A stretch of 64,000 bases of DNA from Sanderia malayensis (lineage: Eukaryota; Cnidaria; Scyphozoa; Semaeostomeae; Pelagiidae). This document shows, in pieces, positions 48,958 through 58,310 of this stretch. The position numbers and the translations under genes are program-made. Position 1 is the first letter of the stretch. Every line of letters starts with the position of its first letter. The stretch lies in the NCBI GenBank assembly GCA_013076295.1, contig RQOL01000906.1, positions 992,001 through 1,056,000 of the forward strand, in the 5' to 3' direction. Under the pieces are notes generated by a model. The model saw only the letters and a list, made by a program, of their open reading frames with translations, did no database searches and had not been told where the DNA came from.

Positions 48958-49624
48958 GTCAACGTCTTTTAACACGACTTCAAGAGTTCAACGAAACTTG
49001 ATTGAAATTGAAAATACTAATAACCAAACTCTGTATTTAAGACTGCATTAAGAATTAACTCTATTTTTTGCTCCAATAGGTTTATGTTACATTTTTATAC
49101 CGTTATACTTCGATATTTGGACAAAGTGGATCAAAGAAGTTGAGTTTTATTTTTGGCAATTGATGAAAATTATGGAACTGTTGTTTTTGGAATGCGTTTC
49201 TTTCCAGAATTGAAATAAGAAAGATAATAACTGGTTATTTTGGCATTTGGTCACTTTACCAGATTCGAAGCAGCAAAACGATAGGCTTTGTTGAGTCTTT
49301 TAACAAGAAATATTTACTGCATGGATAATAACATACGACGATTGAAATAGCAAACGCCAATGCGGTTGTTAACGACGCGTCATGTGACGTCTGTCCGTCT
49401 GTCCGTCTTAACGTGAGGAAACATCTGTCCTGTCCTCAGTAGCAAGCCCAGAAGCCAAGTTACTTCAAGCCAAGTGAGGTGCGTGAAAATTCTTTATTCG
49501 CGTAGATTTCTAAAGATTTATTTTGGAAATCCTTTTTTATTTGGAGTTTATTTGTTATCTTACTTATAGTAACTTATCTTATTCAATCCCGTTTCAGATT
49601 CTCTTTGCAACTGTGAATTAATCG
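48958..49624. other. NUP107 3' UTR and promoter of secreted gene 1
   Basis: About 670 bp. AT-rich 3' flank of NUP107, then the upstream region of the first secreted-protein gene, including a CTGTCCGTCTGTCCGTCT short repeat at about 49391. No other gene seen. Confidence 0.4.
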
Positions 49625-50768
49625 ATGAAGATGAAGGTAGGCTGGTTATTCATATGTATGTAGCTACATGTTTCTGGATCGTCGTGGAAATGTTGATTTG
49701 AATGTTTGAATTTGTGTTGTTTATGAAAAAAATTCTTGCTAAGTCTTATGCATCTTATGCTAATTCTTGCTAAGTATGACGAAGCTTTCTAATTAGTATT
49801 TATGAAACTGAGGGATGGATTGCAGTGGAAAAAATACGTAAATCCGTGATGTTGAAAAACAAGTCAAAGCTTATCAGGTCAAGCTGGTGCGCATAAGTGG
49901 ACAGCTGCCCTGTGTCTCTGCTGGCTTTTATAGCAATTTCAGCTTCATCGTCCTTAGGGACCAGTTTGAAGTTCATGTTACTGATTCAAAAAACAGAATC
50001 ATTATCATTGTCCCTCCTGCTAAAACATTAAACAGGCTTCGGCAAATGCAAGTTTAGGAGAGCTTTTTCCCTCTTCGAAACTTGCCATTTTACTTCCTCA
50101 TTCATCTGCCAAGACGCTTATGCAAACCTTAAAAATAAACCATTCTTGCTTGATAACTAAGCTTTATATACCTTATATACAGCCTTCATCGAATGATGCG
50201 CCGATGCAATTACTCTTTGTATACTTGAATTGGATGATCCGTTGATTTGTTTATAATTTGACCTTTCCAGGTTTTAGCTGCAATTCTCCTTTTGAATTTG
50301 GTTGCCATTGTGTCATCGGCTGCCAAGTGGACCAGGCTAAACCACAGACCAGTTTGCTATGGCGCTAAAGGAAACTCGTTTGGAGTTTTCCATGTTGAAA
50401 AACAAGTCAAAGCCTATCAGGTCAAGCTGGTGCGCATAAGTGGACAACTGGCCTGTGTCTCTGCTGGCTTCTATAGCTATTTCAGCTGCATCGTCCATAG
50501 GGACCAGTTCGAAGTTCATGTTACTGATTCAAAGAACAAAATTATTGTCCCTCCTATCCCAGTTCGGTACAAAGCAGGCTACGGCGCATGGTATTACCTC
50601 AATGGCCACCGATATGGAGCCAACACGGTTGTTATTTCTACTGGCGTACACCCATATACTTTCAAGAGGGGAAAGGAGTACAGGGTGTGGAATGGTGAAG
50701 ATCTTTTCAACCTCACAGAGTATGATAACAGTGGACACATTTGTGTTAATGTCTATGCATTGCAATAA
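49625..50768 (+). CDS. Small secreted protein 1, probable cnidarian-type family
   Basis: Two exons: 49625-49636 (encoding MKMK) and 50271-50768, giving 169 residues. The joined product starts with an ideal signal peptide (MKMKVLAAILLLNLVAIVSS) that is invisible unless the 12-base exon is included. The mature protein is about 148 residues and beta-rich, with few cysteines (VCYGAKGN, QLACVS, YFSCIV, HICVNV). It ends with a conserved block: a GVHPYTFK stretch, then YRVWNGEDLFN, a TEYDNSG element and CVNVYALQ. I recall uncharacterised secreted cnidarian proteins with the same VC-GAKG start and YGEDL-x-N-x-SE-DN end, but the function is unknown. A paralogue follows 330 bp downstream with the same gene structure. 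A partial exon copy lies in the intron. Confidence 0.8.
49848..50024 (+). pseudogene. Relic exon copy in the intron of secreted gene 1
   Basis: About 175 bp nearly identical to 50391-50565 of the functional exon 2, starting at GTTGAAAAACAAGTCAAAGC. It covers the middle of the mature protein (VEKQ to VPP) and carries a 6-base insertion that keeps the frame open. There is no signal peptide or start. It is a truncated local duplication, possibly from unequal exchange. Confidence 0.85.
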
Positions 50769-50974
50769 TGTGTTGTGCTGAACAATGTTCCATCAATGAC
50801 TCTGTAGTGAACGTATATACGACTGCTTGATGTTTATTATTCTATATGCATTATCAATGCTGAATTGTTAATGTTAAAGACATGGAACGGGTATTATTCC
50901 ATTGAGTTGTTTCTTTACAATTGTCAGATTTACTGGTCCGGTTTTTATAGCTTCCAAATCTCATTAAACTATCT

Positions 50975-50983
50975 TATATAAAG
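50975..50983 (+). promoter_or_regulatory. TATA box of secreted gene 2
   Basis: TATATAAAG lies about 117 bp before the start codon of the second secreted-protein gene and is followed by an AGTCCAAAGTTATTCTGTTC region suited to transcription initiation. TATA promoters are typical of highly expressed, tissue-specific genes. Confidence 0.55.
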
Positions 50984-51099
50984 AGGGGCCAGTCCAAAGT
51001 TATTCTGTTCATTTCCAAAAGCATTTCAAAGAAGCACCAGAAGAGTCCTGTGCTATACAATTATCCAATTTCTTTTCTGAGCGATTGTAAGTAAGCGTG

Positions 51100-51905
51100 A
51101 TGAAAAGGAAGGTAAGTCGTCAAGTTAGCCATGTTTTGACAAAATGAGTGAATGTGACGGGCAATAAATGATGGAATAGGAGTCGCCTCACAGATTTTAA
51201 CTAAATTTAATCAACCGGATTGTTCACACTCCAAGCGATTTTGCTTTTTGGCTTGCCAACGACATACAGTATCTTTTCTATAACTCGAGCTAACGAATAT
51301 TCTCGCTAACATGCACTGTCTTTGTTGAATTTGTGTTCTGTCCCATGTTATACTTTATAATTTAGCTTGATTGAGTTTCTGATAACTCGAGAATTTATTC
51401 AATGTTTGTTTAGATCATTGCTGCAGTTTTGTTGCTCTACCTGGTTGTTGCTGTGTCTTCGTCAGCAAGATGGACGAAGCTCAACTGCAAGCCTGTTTGC
51501 TACGGTGCAAAAGGAGGCTCATTTGGGGTGTTTTTTATTTCCAAAACAGTAAAAGCTTATCAGATCAAACTTCAACGCACCAGTGGAAGAGTTTCCTGTC
51601 ATTACAGCTCTGGTTATGGTTATTTTCGTTGTGCCCGTGGAAAACATTTTGGAGTATTTGTTACAGATACCAATAATAAAGTTATCGTTCCTCCTGCACC
51701 GATTCAATATGTTACGGCAAAGGGATGGTACCGTCTCAACGGCAACAACTATGGCGCCAGTACGATCGTCCTTTCCATTGGCTTACATCCATACATATTC
51801 AGGAAAGGGGGAGTGTACAGAGTGTGGTATGGAGAAGATCTTTTCAATTCTACAGAAAGTGATAATGTTGGACGTATGTGTGTTAATGTTTATGCATTAC
51901 AGTAA
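51100..51905 (+). CDS. Small secreted protein 2, paralogue of protein 1
   Basis: Two exons: 51100-51111 (encoding MKRK) and 51414-51905, giving 167 residues. The signal peptide is MKRKIIAAVLLLYLVVAVSS. About half the mature residues match protein 1, including CYGAKGGSFGVF, TVKAYQIKL, VFVTDTNNKVIVPP, LNGNNYGAS and the closing YRVWYGEDLFNSTESDN to CVNVYALQ block. Cysteines at VCYG, VSCH, FRCA and MCVN correspond to those of protein 1, plus one near the start (LNCKP), which protein 1 lacks because it has histidine there. The odd cysteine number in one copy suggests that disulfide pairing differs. A short 5' exon carrying only the initiator is shared by both genes, showing tandem duplication. Confidence 0.8.
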
Positions 51906-52420
51906 AAAAATGAGTTGAGGTGTGAACATTTTGTAACTCCTTTTCAACTCCGAAAGCTCTTTGCATTCTGTTTGTTACTTTCTATGCTGAATGAAAGCTG
52001 ATCATTTCTTGATATTTATTGCCTAATCAATGCTGAACGTGTAATCAACAATTAGCTGGTCATTTCTATTTGTATTATCAACCAAGATGATTTATTTTGT
52101 GTTTTTCCATTCCGTTTCTGGTCATCTTGAGGTTCACACAAACGTGTTTGCCATCCATGGGAAAAAATAGCTTTTACCTAACAGTGCCTCTGGGAATGAC
52201 TTATATTATTAAAGGCTCTCAATGGTCCCAGAAAGTGATGTCATGGCAATGTACCTTGGTAAGATTCCTGATAATATCAGTGGGAATTTACCCTGGCAAG
52301 AGCAACGCCCCCAGAAATGAAATCACTAAAAGTCTTCCTGGTAACGGCCCTTGGAAATGACGTCACTCAAAATGGAGCTTGACAACGGCCTCGGGAGAAA
52401 GTTCAGGCAGGCAGATATTT
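51906..52420. other. 3' flank of secreted gene 2 with degenerate repeats
   Basis: After the 3' UTR come several imperfect repeats of a GGCAACGGCCCCAGAAATGA-like phrase with TGATGTCA or TGACGTCA variants (about 52.17-52.40 kb). No gene is visible. Confidence 0.4.
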
Positions 52421-52535
52421 TGAGTTTTACACGCATTGTTTTGTCTCTAAAGGCTTTGTATTCAATATCGCCGACATTCTTTCGGCACGATAATGATAAT
52501 GAGAAAAGACTGGTGCACGAAAAGATATTGTTTGG
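52421..52535 (+). mobile_element. Fragment of the CAATAGGGGACAAAAG element family
   Basis: Contains TTTTACACGCATTGTTTTGT, TTCAATATCGCCGACATTCT and AAAAGACTGGTGCACGAAAA, matching the interior of the element at 18.4-18.65 kb in the same orientation. The ends are missing. Confidence 0.6.
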
Positions 52536-52688
52536 AAGGATTTTGTGATTGGGGGGCTTGGAAAGACTGGGACTCCCCAAAGTTACCCCCCCCCCCAAGG
52601 CCACGGGCCACATGCAAAGCGCGCGAAGCTAAAGAAGAAAGGACCGGGACGTCGTCTTGTCGTAAACTGTTCGATGCAATTTATCAAT

Positions 52689-54158
52689 ATGCCAAAACGA
52701 AGTTGTCCTTTCTCCCATAATACACAACTGCTGAAAATGCACATAGATATGAGAGATGTTGGCAAAGAAGACTACAAAAAGGAAGTATACGGTAAACCAT
52801 TTTTGTATGACACAGTGTGACCAAGAGCAACTAAACTATGTATATTTTTAGGCCACATTTCTTTTCTACGCTCATGTCATTTGGCCAACCTTCTACACAA
52901 GACCAGGGCATTAATTTTACTCTTTATTTTACTTTTTGTTGGGTCAAATTTTCACAGTAGTTTTAGCCAATTAATAAAGTCTTTAATTTTCATTCTGTAT
53001 TTATGTCTTTTTGAATTTTAACCCGGACTATGTAGATGATGAATGAAATTGATTGATTGATGATCTGCAGAGTATGGCATGTGCACACCGGAGATATTTT
53101 TCCCCAAAAGCAACTGCACACCAGGCAAATTAGGGTGTGGCAAGTTATCTGGGTGGAACAGGGCGTGGCCCCGTACAATTTATCCCAGTGATTGTTTAGA
53201 AGATAAAATAGTCGTTAATTGTTCATTAAAATAATGCTTTTCAAAATCATTATTAGTCCAGGCCCAAACAAGAAAGATTTCACGTAGAACGCACGCCGAA
53301 GTTACGCTGTACTTTCGTATGTGTACGCCAGAAATCGTATATTTTGTATGTATTATTATTATTTTGGGTACGCCGAGCAAAATTTTTATTAGTATGTACG
53401 CCGGCACGCCGACTTGAGCCTTGAGAACACGCCGAAGATCTTCGGGCCTAAGTGCATGGAATGCACCCTGCTCCTTCAGAAAAGGAAATTTTTTCTGTGC
53501 GCACCAGCACATCGAAATTTTTGGTGGTGCACACCGGCACACCAGGAATTTTGTTCGTGCACACCGGAGATCTCGTCGAAAATTGCCATACTCTGCAGTC
53601 CGGTTGATGAACGATTTTACTAGATATCTGGAATTTTCCTGGGACGATTTTTATTTCATTTTCAATTATTTCAGAGTTAATTATCAACCTGGCTTATACG
53701 TTCATCTCGCTTTACTATCGACCCGAGATTATTGTAAGTTTTTATTTTTAGAAAAGACTATGGACCTTATGAAGCAAGGGGCAATAGAAGCAGCAAAATG
53801 TAAAGATGAGGAAGATAAGAATAAACCAACCATGTCAAAAGGAAAGAAAATACTTGGCCCTGCTTTCAGTAAAAAGGCACAGTTGAAGTGTTTGACATGC
53901 AATCTATCTTTTATGAACTGTACCGCAATGACCTGCGATTTTTGTGAGAAAAGAATGTGTGAAAATTGCTGCCGATTTTGCTTAGGATGTGAAAAGACTT
54001 TTTGTCATTTGTGTTCGGTGATCAAGTGAGTAAATGTTTCATAGAATGTTTAATGTTTATTAATTTTAAAGGAATTTGGTACATTTTACTGTGATATTTT
54101 TGTTTTTAGTTACGATATGAAAGATGAAAGAGAGTTTTGTTTGAACTGTTGCAGTTAA
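52689..54158 (+). CDS. SIVA1: SIVA1, apoptosis regulatory protein Siva
   Basis: Siva is a small zinc-binding adaptor first found as a CD27 partner and linked to apoptosis and p53 regulation. Three exons (52689-52791, 53752-54025, 54110-54158) give 141 residues (human 175). The start MPKRSCPF is the family's own, which fixes the ATG even though the frame is open upstream. Exon 1 ends and exon 2 begins within KKEVYEKTMDLM, matching the YSQEVFEKT of the human protein. The C-terminus is the Siva cysteine-rich domain, a dense run of CxxC pairs (LKCLTCN, CDFCEKRMCENC, CLGCEKTFCHLC, FCLNCC) that should bind several zinc ions. The middle is shorter than in mammals. A MITE-like element occupies intron 1. 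Confidence 0.9.
53065..53598. mobile_element. TIR element in SIVA1 intron 1
   Basis: CTGCAGAGTATGGCA at 53065-53079 is repeated as an exact 15-bp reverse complement at 53584-53598. The interior is rich in GTGCACACCGG and GGCACACC words in both orientations, forming weak hairpins. About 530 bp. Open frames through it are low-complexity and cysteine-rich by repetition only. Confidence 0.65.
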
Positions 54159-54905
54159 TGACAAGTAGATTGAGGTATGCCAATCTTACTTGCATTTTCT
54201 TCTGCCTAAAGCTGAATCTGACATCAAATGGTTTAATACCACTTGAATACATTTACATAGAACAACATAATTGCAAAATTTTTGTTATATTTTGTAAATA
54301 AACGGGATGAAATATCATTGTTTTTAAAACCAGTTTTATTCTGGTATATGGCTTTCATCCCAGCAAAAATTGATTATTAAATTAGTTTGCAAATAACTGA
54401 CTTAATTTGCATTGCATTTTTAAGGAAGACTCACACTGCAATTTTGTTACGTGAAACAATTTTGGAATCTTTCTTTGAGACCCCCAGCCACCTGCCAAGA
54501 AACATCCCAGTGTGAAAATTGATAATTGGAAAATAATGTCTAGACCTACATCTTTGTTCACCACACATCTTTGTTTCCCTTTATCTCGAAATACTGATGC
54601 TGATGCTTCAATTTATCTTTGAGAATTTAGCCTAAAAATCAGTAACAACCCTTAAAAAAGAAAATTCTTACCCTAAACCCCTACCTCCTCCCACCCAATT
54701 GTTCCAAAAAACATTTTGCGTTGCAAAATTGGTTGTAAATGTAAATGCTAATGTCTTACCCATTGTAAATGTTACACATTTTTCTAAAATCACTTGAGCA
54801 AAGATTTGTGTAATTAATGTCACTGTTATATTTGCTACCTTTTATAATAGTTAGTATTAATGTTATCATGCTAAAAAATAATACCTCAACCCTTACTTGT
54901 AGTAT
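54159..54905. other. SIVA1 3' flank
   Basis: About 750 bp of AT-rich DNA. The SIVA1 3' UTR probably ends near the AATAAA at about 54296. No other gene recognised. Confidence 0.45.
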
Positions 54906-55205
54906 TACCGTATTTCCTCGATTTTCCTCGATTTCCTCGATTCCGGGGCGTTTAATTTTTGGGGGGCGCCTAATCGACGGGGGCGTTTATTGGAAAGTAC
55001 AAGATCACAGGCTCTGTCATTGGGTCCAGAAAAGAGAAAATGGTTTAGTTGAGCCTTGCTTTATCGAGCAACAACGTAGAAAATGAAGGTCGCCATGGTT
55101 TTGCACAAAGAGGGGGCTTTTTATCGAGGGGAGCGTTTATTGTAAAAGCTGGTAGCATAAGGGGGCGTTTATTCGAGGGGGGCGTTTAATCGAGGAAATA
55201 CGGTA
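54906..55205. mobile_element. MITE with TACCGTATTTCCTCGA ends
   Basis: The left end is TACCGTATTTCCTCGATTTT and the right end is TTTAATCGAGGAAATACGGT followed by A. GGGGGCGTTTATTCGAGGGG-like subterminal blocks repeat inside. Length is 300 bp, with TA-type flanks. It is a relative of the 24.13-kb element, sharing the TACCGTA start and the CCTCGA plus poly-G organisation. Confidence 0.8.
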
Positions 55206-55886
55206 ATCCAATTTCACCAGAAATTTTTTTAATTCTCAAATCTTTTAGTGAATACCAAAAATATTAATTCTCTTCAGCCCTACCCATGCATTGCATAAAC
55301 AAGGTAAACGTAATCTCTTTTAATATCAATAGTTTAATTTTCCTGTTGGATTTTTTTGTTTTATTTCACTCGGCATTTACCTTTGATTTATAAAATAATC
55401 TTCATTTGTCACCCATGGAATATGTATGTAGAGGTAAATAGATCATTTAATTCATGCAGGGGCGGCGGGCAAAAATTTTCAAGTGCTATGACATTTCAGG
55501 AAACTGGGTGGGGCATTTTAGGCCACACCCAATTTGTGAGGTGTGAAAGAGGAGAGCCATGAAAATATTTTTACTTAATGAAAGAAATCAGTTCTGTGTT
55601 CCACCATAAATAAACAAAACAGACAACCTTTTAAATTTTACCCGGGCTGTTTGCACAAAAATCACAACAAGGGTCTTTAATAAAGGACGGCTGTGGTGTC
55701 ATGTTTGTGGCTGCGGCCTTTCAATGACAGGCCTAATGTACTAAGCGGCAGTCGGCCTGTATCATAGCCACCAATGCTATGAAGTTCTCAGATGTCATAG
55801 CATCTTAGCATGGCCACTGTTCACGAAAAGGCATGCACTTTTCATTTTGAATAATATAGTATAGCTTTCCTTTGAATGATATGATC
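55206..55886. other. Repeat-rich spacer
   Basis: No gene recognised. Contains GGGGCGGCGGGCAAAAATTT and other isolated GC-rich words likely to come from decayed elements. Confidence 0.35.
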
Positions 55887-56126
55887 TCATATTACTAGGC
55901 ATGGCCAACAAAAGTATGTGTTCCTTTCCTCATATACGCAAATCCAAGAAAAATGCTGATAAACTGCTTCATCACTAGAACATTTTTTTAAACTAACACG
56001 AGGACATGGGCATCCGTCTTTTTTAAAGCGAAGACGCTGGTCGTGATTCAATTTTTCTTGAGTTTGTAACAGACTAAAACGTTTCGAGATACTCCAACGA
56101 ACAATACCAGATGCAATATGATTCAT
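55887..56126 (-). pseudogene. hAT-type (ZMYM1-like) TTF zinc-finger fragment
   Basis: A 79-residue frame ending HFSWICVYEERNTYFCWPCL. The W-x-C...RN...FC-x-PCL pattern matches the N-terminal TTF-type zinc finger that precedes hAT transposase domains and occurs in ZMYM1-like proteins. The rest of the transposase is not present downstream, so this is a fragment, or at most one exon of a longer gene. Confidence 0.5.
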
Positions 56127-57300
56127 GTTTAAACCTTGGAGATCGTTATTCTAAGCATACACTCTGACTGACTGACTGACGCGAAAAGCAGATTTGACCA
56201 GTGCTATGAATTCTTGAGAATTCATAGCATGCTACGTCATTACTATACGTTTGACAAGGGAAGTACGTCACATTTGAGTGTCCTCATCAATTGTTTTCTC
56301 CTTCCTATGCTATGAGATTGAAGAAAGTCATAGCGTGCCAGGGTAAACAGGGCTGAGGGCTTGGCTGTGATAACTGGCGCTGGCATTGTTAAGTATCCAG
56401 ACGATGATATAGTGGCAAAATGCTTTGTCGGGTTATCAATGGAAACAAATAATTATCACGTAATGAGATTAGTGTATAATGACAGGGGTATCTTTAAATG
56501 GAGAAAGCGAAAAGCCGGAATCGTGGAAATTGGAAGGAGGTCTTTTCGCTTGTAAAGAACTACTAAACTTTTCATTTTCGTCAAGTAAAAAGATTTTAGC
56601 TCTACAAAAAATTGCTATGAGAATCATAGCAGTCATAGCAGTGTCCGCCGCCCCTGAATTCATGCAAGTAATAACTATTATTGATATAAGCATTTCACCT
56701 AACCCACGCTTTATAACTGCCTTTATTTTTTCCAACTGCTGCAAACGATTGGCGTGTACCAAATTACTCATGTCGCCTGTTGATGACTGCCGGCCCCGAA
56801 AACAGAAGGGACAGGCCTTCGGCAACCTTTTACCTCGTATCTTGCTACAGGTATATACGGGTGGGTCTTTATCCAAATGAGCTCTCATTATCGCTGAGAA
56901 CCCTGGTACACAGAGGCGTCTAAGCTGCAATGCCCGCAGGCAGTGAAACCCCCCAGCTTGGCGTACCACCTATTTTGTACCAATACCATCAGTTATTTTT
57001 TGTTTTCACGTTCATTTTATAATTGTTTCAAATTCTAGCTCAAGCCTTTCCACAGCTTTCCAATCCAGCAGATACAGGCTTCAGTATAGTGTTTAATCGA
57101 CTTATCACACCTCAGCTTACAGGGTGATTGGTATCATACTTTGACCTTGACCCAGATATTTAGTTTGTAAATAGTGTTCATGGGTCCAATGTGTGGCAGC
57201 ATCACTGGCTAATGGCATGAATAGCGTTTTCGGCATTAACAAGAAAGCATGTTTGGTTACAAGTATGAAGTGTCCCGAGCAAAGACTTCATCATCCAGTA
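56127..57300. other. Unannotated spacer
   Basis: Over 1.1 kb with overlapping open frames on both strands around 56.48-56.97 kb. None matches a known family and none has persuasive splice sites. The 56.72-56.97 kb part is more GC-rich than its surroundings and may be part of a mobile element. Confidence 0.35.
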
Positions 57301-57308
57301 CCATCGAG

Positions 57309-57509
57309 TCATTTCAAACTCCTGGTAACATGTTCGATGAGAGTTTTCCAAACTTTTCTATCTCTTGCTGTATTATACATATCCTTCATATCCATCTCTG
57401 TCTCTTCCTTCAGCTTGTCCAGCCATCTAGTTCTCTGCCTTCCTCGCCTTCTGGTCCCGTTGCTTTTGCCAATCACAAGAGCCTTCTCAATTCTATTTTC
57501 TTTTCTCAT
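57309..57509 (-). mobile_element. 3' end of a non-LTR retrotransposon (LINE) ORF2
   Basis: A 66-residue frame with the classic LINE ORF2 tail: GTRRRGRQRTRWLDKLKEE, then a DRKVWKTLIEHVTRS end. This RRGRQRTRWLD ... DR..W...V stretch closes the reverse-transcriptase ORF of many invertebrate LINEs (CR1/RTE/I-type). The catalytic RT domain is absent, as expected of a 5'-truncated copy. Confidence 0.75.
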
Positions 57510-57585
57510 GGAGAGAACTTAAAAGGATTGAAACGCCACAAGTTCCAAACTTCTATAGACTAAAATTTACCATATATTTATAAGT

Positions 57586-57659
57586 GTGACTGGATAACGT
57601 AATGGTAGGGCGTTGGCGTGAGAGGCCGAAGATCGTGGGTTCGAGTCCCACCCAGTCAC
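57586..57659 (+). tRNA. tRNA-like sequence, probably a tRNA pseudogene or SINE head
   Basis: Folds as a cloverleaf: acceptor TGACTGG/CCAGTCA (57587-57593 and 57652-57658, extendable by one pair), anticodon stem TTGGC/GCCGA with loop GTGAGAG, and T arm GTGGG-TTCGAGT-CCCAC. The internal B box GGTTCGAGTCC is perfect and an A-box-like TAACGTAATGG is present. The apparent anticodon GAG would mean leucine, but the variable region is only five bases, whereas tRNA-Leu needs a long arm, and the D stem is poor. A tRNA-derived SINE or pseudogene is therefore more likely. Confidence 0.5.
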
Positions 57660-57899
57660 CGGCCCGGTCAATATGTTGTGTGGTGGCATGGCAGTACTTC
57701 ATGTTGGACGGCTGGTGATGAGAGGCCAGCTTTCTGGCAAACAAAACCTTCAATGGATTTCAGCGGCTCTGCCATGATGCTCGAGAGTAAGACTTCATCT
57801 AATATGTACTCAAAAGAGCTCATGGTAGTGCAACACCCAAAAGTCTAGGGTGATGCTAAGGGTGAGAATCCAAGCGTACATACAAGGGTGTGTATTTCC

Positions 57900-58310
57900 T
57901 TTATACCTCTGATCAATTGCGTTGAAAAATGTTTTATTTATTTTTTGAACAAAAAATTAAATAATATTAAGGTAATAAAAAAATGCAAAGTTTACACCCA
58001 TGTCCTCGTAGATGAAAAAAAATAACGAAAAGGAAGTTGAAGGTAGTGAGTAAAACTTAATGGAATTATGGTTTATTTTACAGGCTAAGAAAGCATACAC
58101 TATCATGGACAAAAATCAAAGCAATACATATGACAAGACAACCTTATTGTCTTGTGGTAACTAGAAAAATTGTTAAATTCTATCAACCATAATCTTGTGA
58201 TATACAATTAAAATATGCTGCATGAACCAACTCTCCCAGAGGGCTGAAACAGGCCTTAAAATGATCAGAAAGCGCAAATTAGTAGGTTTTGGTTACTTTA
58301 GTTCATGAGG
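57900..58310 (+). repeat. Dispersed repeat, copy 1 (partner at 61.94-62.33 kb)
   Basis: Aligns in the same orientation with 61935-62330. Shared blocks include GAAGGTAGTGAGTAAA, GCTAAGAAAGCATACAC (one change), AAAGCAATACA, ACAAGACAACCTTA and TGAACCAACT, ending with a 70-90 bp motif (GGCTGAAA ... CAAATTAGTAGGTTT). About 75-80% alike by eye. No coding sequence. Confidence 0.7.

Noticed and set aside
52545..52688. In-frame N-terminal extension of SIVA1
   Set aside because: The family starts at MPKRSCPF, and the upstream part is G-run repeat sequence.
53180..53687. Cysteine-rich frames in both strands
   Set aside because: They arise from GTGCACACCGG repeats of the intronic element.
56469..56969. 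Possible gene on either strand
   Set aside because: Frames on both strands, no known motif, no convincing splice sites.
57586..57659. Functional tRNA-Leu(GAG)
   Set aside because: Leucine tRNAs need a long variable arm; this has five bases and a weak D stem.
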